Source of the DNA: an uncultured Bartonella sp.
Lineage (GTDB): Bacteria; Pseudomonadota; Alphaproteobacteria; Rhizobiales; Rhizobiaceae
Assembly: GCF_945277285.1 (NCBI RefSeq)
Contig: NZ_CALYPR010000003.1
Span: 248,001 to 312,000, forward strand
DNA: 64,000 nt
Direction: 5' to 3'
How positions within the stretch are numbered: the first letter of the stretch is position 1; the number at the start of each line of letters is the position of its first letter. A program made the position numbers and the translations under genes. Positions 58,720 through 64,000 of the stretch are shown one piece after another. The notes beneath the pieces are model-generated. The model was not told the DNA's origin and ran no database searches. It saw only the letters and a list, made by a program, of their open reading frames with translations.

Positions 58720-59184
58720 TTATTTAAAACTCTTTTCGAAAAGATTATATAGAAATTTTAACCATTTTAAAAATTTAAAAGTATTACAAATATGGTATGT
58801 TATAATTCGAGATATGGCTGTTGAACTTTTTATAATCTTCTCCTTTTCCAGATCGATTAACATGGTTCGCCCCTCTAACGTTGGGGCCAGCACGAACTTT
58901 CCTTCCAGACGTAAATCACTTTCATTCCGATAAGGTGAAAAAAAGCTTTTTGAAGCTTTCATCTTGTTCGCAATCAGATCTGCTACTCTCATTATGCATA
59001 GATGATCATCAGCAAGGAACACAACTTTCGATTTATAAAAAAAGAAACCATCCAAAAATCCAAAATAATCAATTAAACGCCCTTGAACTTCATTTGTGAA
59101 CAAGAAGCAGTCATTATTAGATGTGAATACGATAAAAACATTTTTGTTATAAAAATCCACATATGCGGACTGTTCCTGATCCAA
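58720..59184 (-). CDS. Unrecognised protein, possibly truncated at its 5' end
   Basis: A 154-codon frame beginning with TTG. The same frame is open upstream to 59346 (translation includes KLIKHGGVIEIARYKSTEIKI and STLAIYNNGKIVARL), but holds no ATG or GTG start, so the true start may have been lost by a frameshift or deletion. The predicted protein is beta-rich and hydrophobic (NVFIVFTSNNDCFLFTN, RLIDYFGFLDGFFFY). I do not recognise a family. It may be a pseudogene. Confidence 0.5.
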   Translation of the reverse strand: MDQEQSAYVDFYNKNVFIVFTSNNDCFLFTNEVQGRLIDYFGFLDGFFFYKSKVVFLADDHLCIMRVADLIANKMKASKSFFSPYRNESDLRLEGKFVLAPTLEGRTMLIDLEKEKIIKSSTAISRIITYHICNTFKFLKWLKFLYNLFEKSFK

Positions 59185-59651
59185 TCGCGCAACAATTTTG
59201 CCATTATTATAAATTGCTAAAGTCGATTTCTCTCTAAAGACATCAATGATATATTCATTAATAATTTTTATTTCAGTGCTCTTATATCTAGCAATTTCAA
59301 TAACACCCCCGTGCTTAATTAATTTTACCCTTTTCCAATTTGTTATTTATGATCTACATAATGTTTTGAAATAGAGCTCTAATTTTACAGATAAAATATT
59401 GTTATATATTTTGTATAATTAAAACTCTGAAAATGTTTTTAATAAAAATTGAACTTATCAAACTTAAAATTTGAAAAACTGGTTCTGTTACCGTTATTCT
59501 TATGACTCTAAAAAGTCTTGAGTAGAATTATAAGCTAGAGATTAATAATCTAAACCCTTCAGGTCGAAACAATACAAACTCAAAATGTATTTTTTATTTC
59601 AGAAATTATCTTTTTCCCCTTAAACTATTTTTTGCGTTGTTTTATCTGTTT
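59185..59651. other. AT-rich region upstream of the truncated frame
   Basis: Holds the extra 160 bases of open frame described for the gene at 58.7 kb and otherwise AT-rich sequence. No other gene is visible before the tRNA. Confidence 0.4.
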
Positions 59652-59728
<77 letters not shown>

Positions 59729-59914
59729 AAAACTGACAATCACTTACGTGAACGTTTTCTAACCGATCATGGATAATGGTTCAATGGTGAAATAGCACTC
59801 TTTACTCTGATAGTTAAAAAAAATCTTAAAAAACGACATTTGGTTACCGGAGAACTTTCAAAGGAGCTGTTGCAGTTTTTTACCCTTTCTAACAGAGTTT
59901 CACAAAACGGTCTT

Positions 59915-60274
59915 TCACTTTTTAGTATTTATCATAAAACCTTGCCAGCCCGCGCGGAGCGCGGTTGCTGATAATGGTTTGCGCGGTTTGAACATCTTGC
60001 TGTTTTGTAGATCGGCAGAAAGATAATAAATTGAATAAGCATCCAGTTTATTTATCAAAACAATAAAAAGCGGAAAATATATAGCTGCACCCATTCTTTC
60101 GCTTTGAGGTCCCCACGCAGCCCCCAATATCCGATCTGGAACGCTCGTAATATTATTGACGCGAACTGTTTTCACTTGTGCTAGATAGCCACAAAAATCA
60201 TAGAGAATCTCAGCACATTTAAAATTTGCAGGAAGTCTCACCAATGTTCCCGTTTTTTTATTGCGGGCAGCCAC
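59915..60274 (-). CDS. Small conserved-looking protein of unknown function
   Basis: A 119-residue protein starting at GTG; an in-frame stop lies three codons upstream, so GTG is the first possible start. Its first 25 residues are basic, with no signal peptide. The middle is hydrophobic (YFPLFIVLINKLDAYSIYYLSADL), and the end is FMINTKK. I do not recognise the family. The frame lies between tRNA-Arg and the DUF1090-like gene on the same strand. Confidence 0.6.
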   Translation of the reverse strand: MAARNKKTGTLVRLPANFKCAEILYDFCGYLAQVKTVRVNNITSVPDRILGAAWGPQSERMGAAIYFPLFIVLINKLDAYSIYYLSADLQNSKMFKPRKPLSATALRAGWQGFMINTKK

Positions 60275-60410
60275 ATTGCTTTATGACATATTTTTCCCCT
60301 AGTTCTCCTAGCTTTTGCCTGTCTGTTTACATGTTAACTTATTAATTTTCCTGATTTACTGGACCAACCATTGTTCTTACCCCAAACAACTGCCATCGTA
60401 ATTGTGCCTC

Positions 60411-60794
60411 TTAGCGATTCAGTTGTTCCTTTGCCTCATTTAACTCTTGTTTGGCATTTTCGAGTTTTTCGGTTTTTTTGACTATTCTTTTCTGATCACC
60501 ATTTTTTTTTGCTGCATTGAGTTCAGCTTCTCTTTCCGAAACTTTTCTTGTCTTTTCAGCTATTTTTTGTTGGCGTTCAGCATTGAGTTTAGCATCATCA
60601 CAATGGGCAATATTTTCCTTGAGAGCTTTTTCCAGTCGTTTTGCTTTATAAATATTATTATATTGACGCGCATTTTCGAGCTCTGATTCAATACTATGCT
60701 TTTTGGCCGCGCATCCTTTCAACGTTGGATCGGCAAAAGCGTTTGAAAAAGATCCGAACACAATAATTAAACTCAACAACAATTTAATGCCCAT
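60411..60794 (-). CDS. DUF1090 (YqjC-like) periplasmic protein
   Basis: A small secreted protein (127 residues). The start at 60794 (MGIKLLLSLIIVFGSFSNAFA) yields a clean signal peptide with cleavage after AFA; the frame is open further up without signal character. The mature protein is highly charged and helical, with two Cys (KGCAAKKHSIESELENAR and NIAHCDDAKL) in the pattern of DUF1090, followed by a coiled-coil tail rich in Lys/Glu (EREAELNAAKKNGDQKRI). Its function is unknown. Confidence 0.8.
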   Translation of the reverse strand: MGIKLLLSLIIVFGSFSNAFADPTLKGCAAKKHSIESELENARQYNNIYKAKRLEKALKENIAHCDDAKLNAERQQKIAEKTRKVSEREAELNAAKKNGDQKRIVKKTEKLENAKQELNEAKEQLNR

Positions 60795-61020
60795 AACTTC
60801 TATCCTCGTTAAATTTGCTTCAGAAAATGCATCGGTCAATTTCGACAAAATATGTCTCAACAACATTTGCCATTATTCATCCGGTTTGTCAGCATCAAAT
60901 ATGGATGATTGTAAAAGGTGTTGTGCCAAGCTAAATAAACCGTGATTTATTTTCACGAGAATATTGAATATTAACGAATAATCGTCAGATCATTACACCT
61001 AGAAAAACGGATTGAACTTT

Positions 61021-61794
61021 ATGGAACATTCGATAGAGCGGTTTCATTTTATAGCGGCAAAAACTGAACAGGCTCAAAATTCCTTATATGCATTGACAGA
61101 CAGATATGGGCAATCAACGGTTGACGATGCGGACGTTATCGTTGTCTTGGGCGGTGACGGAACCATGTTGGAAGCGTTGCGTAACTTCATGAATTCCGGA
61201 AAACTTATTTACGGAATGAATCGTGGATCTGTCGGCTTTCTTATGAATGAATATCGACTGGGAAATTTACCCCATCGTATTGCAAAAGCGCACAAAGAAG
61301 AAATACGGCCACTTAGAATGGTGGCAGATTCAACTCTGGAAGGCCATGTCGAAGCTTTGGCTATCAATGAAGTATCGCTTTTTCGCCAATCCTATCAGGC
61401 TGCAAAAATTAAAATTAGCATTGACGACAAGGTGCGGATGGAAGAACTCAATTGCGATGGTGTAATGGTGGCAACCCCCGCCGGCTCAACGGCCTATAAT
61501 CTTTCAGCCCAGGGGCCTATTTTACCACTTCTGGCTCCGTTACTGGCGCTCACACCGGTTAGCCCTTTCCGCCCCCGTCGTTGGCATGGCGCTTTATTAC
61601 CAAACTCTGTAACAGTTCGCTTTGATATGCTTGAAATAGATAAACGCCCTGTCAATGCCGCAGCCGATAATGTCGAAGTAAAATCCGTAACCTCGGTGGT
61701 TATTTCATCGGCAAAAGGAGTTAAAGCGTCAATTTTATTTGACCCAAATCACTCATGGGACGAGAGGATATTGTCTGAACAATTCCGTTATTAA
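61021..61794 (+). CDS. nadK: NAD kinase
   Basis: Phosphorylates NAD to NADP (257 residues, the usual alphaproteobacterial length). The start ATG at 61021 follows a weak GAACTTT leader. The catalytic GGDGTMLEAL motif is at about residues 43-52, the NE/D motif in AINEVSLFR, and the NAD-binding TPAGSTAYNLSAQGPI stretch near residue 155. A short intergenic region separates it from the helicase gene. Confidence 0.94.
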   Translation: MEHSIERFHFIAAKTEQAQNSLYALTDRYGQSTVDDADVIVVLGGDGTMLEALRNFMNSGKLIYGMNRGSVGFLMNEYRLGNLPHRIAKAHKEEIRPLRMVADSTLEGHVEALAINEVSLFRQSYQAAKIKISIDDKVRMEELNCDGVMVATPAGSTAYNLSAQGPILPLLAPLLALTPVSPFRPRRWHGALLPNSVTVRFDMLEIDKRPVNAAADNVEVKSVTSVVISSAKGVKASILFDPNHSWDERILSEQFRY

Positions 61795-61935
61795 AAGCTA
61801 TACCCTTTAAAAGGCACTACAAACAATGGTTTTTGTTGACTTTTTTATTAATGCACCGTAACGCCTTTGTTAGCGGTACAACATGGCTGACTTGTCCTGA
61901 CCATGGTTAAAAGAGTTAGGTAAAGATAAGAAAGA

Positions 61936-63387
61936 GTGATAGCGCCTTTGACCAGTTTCAATGATTTGGGCCTTTCTGAAAAGGTTCTCAAAGCAGTAAA
62001 AGCTATAGGATATGAAAAACCGACGCCAATTCAGTTTGGTGCTATTCCTCATGTCTTAAAACGCGAAGATGTGTTAGGAATTGCACAAACGGGTACAGGG
62101 AAAACCGCTTCATTTGTGCTTCCGATGTTGACTCTGCTTGAAAAAGGACGCGCAAGGGCACGGATGCCACGTACGCTTATTCTCGAGCCAACACGTGAAC
62201 TCGCCGCTCAGGTGAAAGAAAATTTTGACCAATATGGCATCAATCATCATTTAAGCGTAGCGCTCCTAATCGGCGGTGTTTCGTTTGATGATCAAGATCG
62301 CAAACTCGACCGCGGTGCTGATGTGTTGATTGCAACTCCAGGCCGTCTTCTGGATCATTTCGAGCGCGGCAAGCTTCTGCTTACAGGGGTAGAAATTCTG
62401 GTGATCGACGAAGCTGATCGTATGCTGGACATGGGATTCATCCCTGATATTGAGAGAATCTGCAAACTCATTCCATTTACTCGCCAAACATTGTTTTTCT
62501 CCGCCACAATGGCACCTGAAATCACAAAACTGACGGAACAATTTTTACATAACCCGGTCAGAATTGAAATTGCCAAAGCTTCTTCCACAGCTACCACGAT
62601 TACTCAAAAGCTCGTTGCATCAGGACGTAAGCCGTGGGAAAAACGCGCCGTTTTACGGGAAATTCTTCGTAACGAAGGCGATGATTTAAAAAACGCGATC
62701 ATCTTTTGTAACCGCAAAAAAGATATATCCGAACTTTTTCGTTCTCTCGTGCGGCATGATTTTAACGTCGGCGCACTTCATGGTGATATGGATCAACGTT
62801 CACGCATGTCTATGCTGGCAAATTTCAAAGATGATAAAATCACTCTTCTCGTTGCTTCAGATGTTGCAGCAAGAGGCCTTGATATTCCAGATGTGAGCCA
62901 CGTATTCAATTATGATGTCCCCACACATGCGGAAGATTATGTTCATCGTATTGGGCGAACTGGACGCGCTGGAAAATCCGGAAAAGCTTTCACTATTGTA
63001 ACAGCAGCTGATAAAAAATATATTGATGCCATTGAGAAAATGAGTGATCAGAAAATCGAGTGGTATAACGGTGATCTTTCTTCGCTCAAACAAGAAGAAA
63101 ATAAGTCAGAGACCGAACAAAAACCTACGAAATTGGCAATTTCACAATCCAAATTAGTTAAAAAACCATCCGATAAAGCAGAAAAACAAAATTCCAAAAA
63201 ACGGATGAAAACGGTTTCCAAACAATCAGAAAAGCTGTGTGAAAATAAAGAGACATCGCTCTCTATCAAGCCAAACAAATCAGAACCGCAAAGCACCGGT
63301 CAGGACAAACTTTCTAAAGAACCGGAATCCGTAAAGGGCTTTGGCAATGATATTCCTGCTTTTATGTTGATTGACACGCGAGGGTAA
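61936..63387 (+). CDS. DEAD-box ATP-dependent RNA helicase (RhlE-like)
   Basis: RNA unwinding enzyme (483 residues). Motifs in order: Q-motif (GYEKPTPIQFGAIP), motif I AQTGTGKT, Ia PTRELAAQV, motif II VIDEADRMLDMG, motif III FFSATM, and in domain 2 AARGLDIPDVSHV and HRIGRTGRAG. A Lys/Ser/Glu-rich, probably disordered tail occupies the last 120 residues. The start is GTG at 61936 (MIAPLTSFNDLGL); TTG four codons later is an alternative. No ATG is near. Confidence 0.92.
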   Translation: MIAPLTSFNDLGLSEKVLKAVKAIGYEKPTPIQFGAIPHVLKREDVLGIAQTGTGKTASFVLPMLTLLEKGRARARMPRTLILEPTRELAAQVKENFDQYGINHHLSVALLIGGVSFDDQDRKLDRGADVLIATPGRLLDHFERGKLLLTGVEILVIDEADRMLDMGFIPDIERICKLIPFTRQTLFFSATMAPEITKLTEQFLHNPVRIEIAKASSTATTITQKLVASGRKPWEKRAVLREILRNEGDDLKNAIIFCNRKKDISELFRSLVRHDFNVGALHGDMDQRSRMSMLANFKDDKITLLVASDVAARGLDIPDVSHVFNYDVPTHAEDYVHRIGRTGRAGKSGKAFTIVTAADKKYIDAIEKMSDQKIEWYNGDLSSLKQEENKSETEQKPTKLAISQSKLVKKPSDKAEKQNSKKRMKTVSKQSEKLCENKETSLSIKPNKSEPQSTGQDKLSKEPESVKGFGNDIPAFMLIDTRG

Positions 63388-63460
63388 CACTCCCTCCTTT
63401 TGCTGAAAAAACTAGATTTTTAGTTCGAATGTAATCAATCGTTGCCATTTTATAATAAAT

Positions 63461-63495
63461 AAAACGCAGTTTACAACCATGTAAACTGCGTTTTA
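63461..63495. terminator. Long perfect hairpin between convergent helicase and gltX genes
   Basis: AAAACGCAGTTTACA pairs over 15 bases with TGTAAACTGCGTTTT around the loop ACCA. Its A-run and T-run ends mean it can stop transcription from both sides. Confidence 0.88.
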
Positions 63496-63522
63496 AAATT
63501 CTGCCTATCTGTTTTCCTTTTA

Positions 63523-64000
63523 TCAGGATTTCAGGCGTTGTAGAACCTTCGTTTTTCCTATCAGCGGCAAAAGTGTTGCCATTTCCGGGCCATGATCCAT
63601 GCCGGTCAAAGCTTGACGAAGTGGCATAAAAAGTGCCCTGCCCTTGCGTCCCGTTGTTTTTTTCAAAGAATCTGTCCAGACTTTCCAGCTATTATTATCC
63701 AACTTTTCTTCCGGTAAGAACGAAGCCGATTGATGGACATAATCGCGATCTTCGGCAGAAACCTCATTGAATACTTGATTTCCTTCAATGATATTCCACC
63801 AATTTTTAGCATCGCGTACTTTATCTATATTTCCTCTCACAGCATGCCAAAAGGACGATGCTTCTTTCCCATTTATCCCGAGTTTATGCAAACGATCTTT
63901 GACTTCATCAAATTCAAGTGAATGAACAATGTGCTTGTTAAGGGTTAAAAGGTCTGCTGGATCGAATTTTGCTGAGGATTTGGATGCCGAAGCAAGATTA
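63523..64000 (-). CDS. gltX: Glutamyl-tRNA synthetase, C-terminal part (cut by the window)
   Basis: The visible 158 codons form the anticodon-binding end of a bacterial GluRS. FDPADLLTLNKHIVHSL begins the segment just after the catalytic half, then the helical region (DRDYVHQSASFLPEE), and LFMPLRQALTGMDHGPEMATLLPLIG near the end, which is typical. The frame continues without interruption beyond the window edge, so the N-terminal catalytic domain lies outside. Many alphaproteobacteria carry two gltX genes; I cannot tell which this is. Confidence 0.92.
   Translation of the reverse strand, partial: NLASASKSSAKFDPADLLTLNKHIVHSLEFDEVKDRLHKLGINGKEASSFWHAVRGNIDKVRDAKNWWNIIEGNQVFNEVSAEDRDYVHQSASFLPEEKLDNNSWKVWTDSLKKTTGRKGRALFMPLRQALTGMDHGPEMATLLPLIGKTKVLQRLKS

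Overview
The window looks like a chromosomal segment of a low-GC alphaproteobacterium of the order Rhizobiales, most probably a Bartonella-like lineage. The grounds are a GTTC-N7-GTTC type SOS box upstream of lexA, a rne / amidase / mrcA / prfB neighbourhood and an aspS-rnd / ppx-ppk neighbourhood of the Brucella-Bartonella kind, a C-terminal GWWQRKGFF end on RNase E, and AT-rich intergenic DNA. The genus is inferred; no ribosomal RNA gene is present to confirm it.

Layout. 0.6-6.7 kb: an iron-siderophore type ABC importer (ATPase, two permeases, binding protein) followed by a TonB-dependent receptor, then a TetR-family regulator (7.0-7.7 kb). 8.0-13.2 kb: lexA with its SOS box, rimO, bpt, a YrbL-like gene, and queC-queF preceded by a short element closely resembling a preQ1-I riboswitch. 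13.3-25.3 kb: parC (-), a secreted protein of unknown function, aspS (-), rnd, a PfkB-type sugar kinase, and the ppk-ppx operon (-). 25.3-27.6 kb: gene-poor DNA with one unrecognised secreted-type protein whose start may be frameshifted.

27.6-50.6 kb: the most notable part. A 14-gene block on the + strand (one lipoprotein and 13 consecutive type VI secretion genes) lies between a 464-bp partial copy of the 3' end of prfB and the intact prfB. The block reads tssB-C-E-F-G-fha-J-K-L-clpV-vasH-tagO(vasI)-tssM-tssA, essentially the Vibrio cholerae VAS order, and lacks hcp, vgrG and PAAR genes. The left prfB copy keeps an apparent terminator that the intact gene lacks, which suggests that insertion or duplication displaced the original 3' end. 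I see no integrase in the window.

50.1-64 kb: core genes again. prfB carries a classic +1 programmed frameshift site, then mrcA and an AMIN-domain amidase (all -), a long leader and rne (+), a possible gene remnant, tRNA-Arg(CCG), two small proteins (one DUF1090-like), nadK, a DEAD-box RNA helicase and the 3' part of gltX (-).

Functionally the window combines housekeeping (translation, cell wall, RNA decay, polyphosphate, queuosine) with two accessory systems: siderophore uptake and a contact-dependent T6SS apparently acquired horizontally. All identifications come from reading motifs and protein resemblance by eye; no database search was run.
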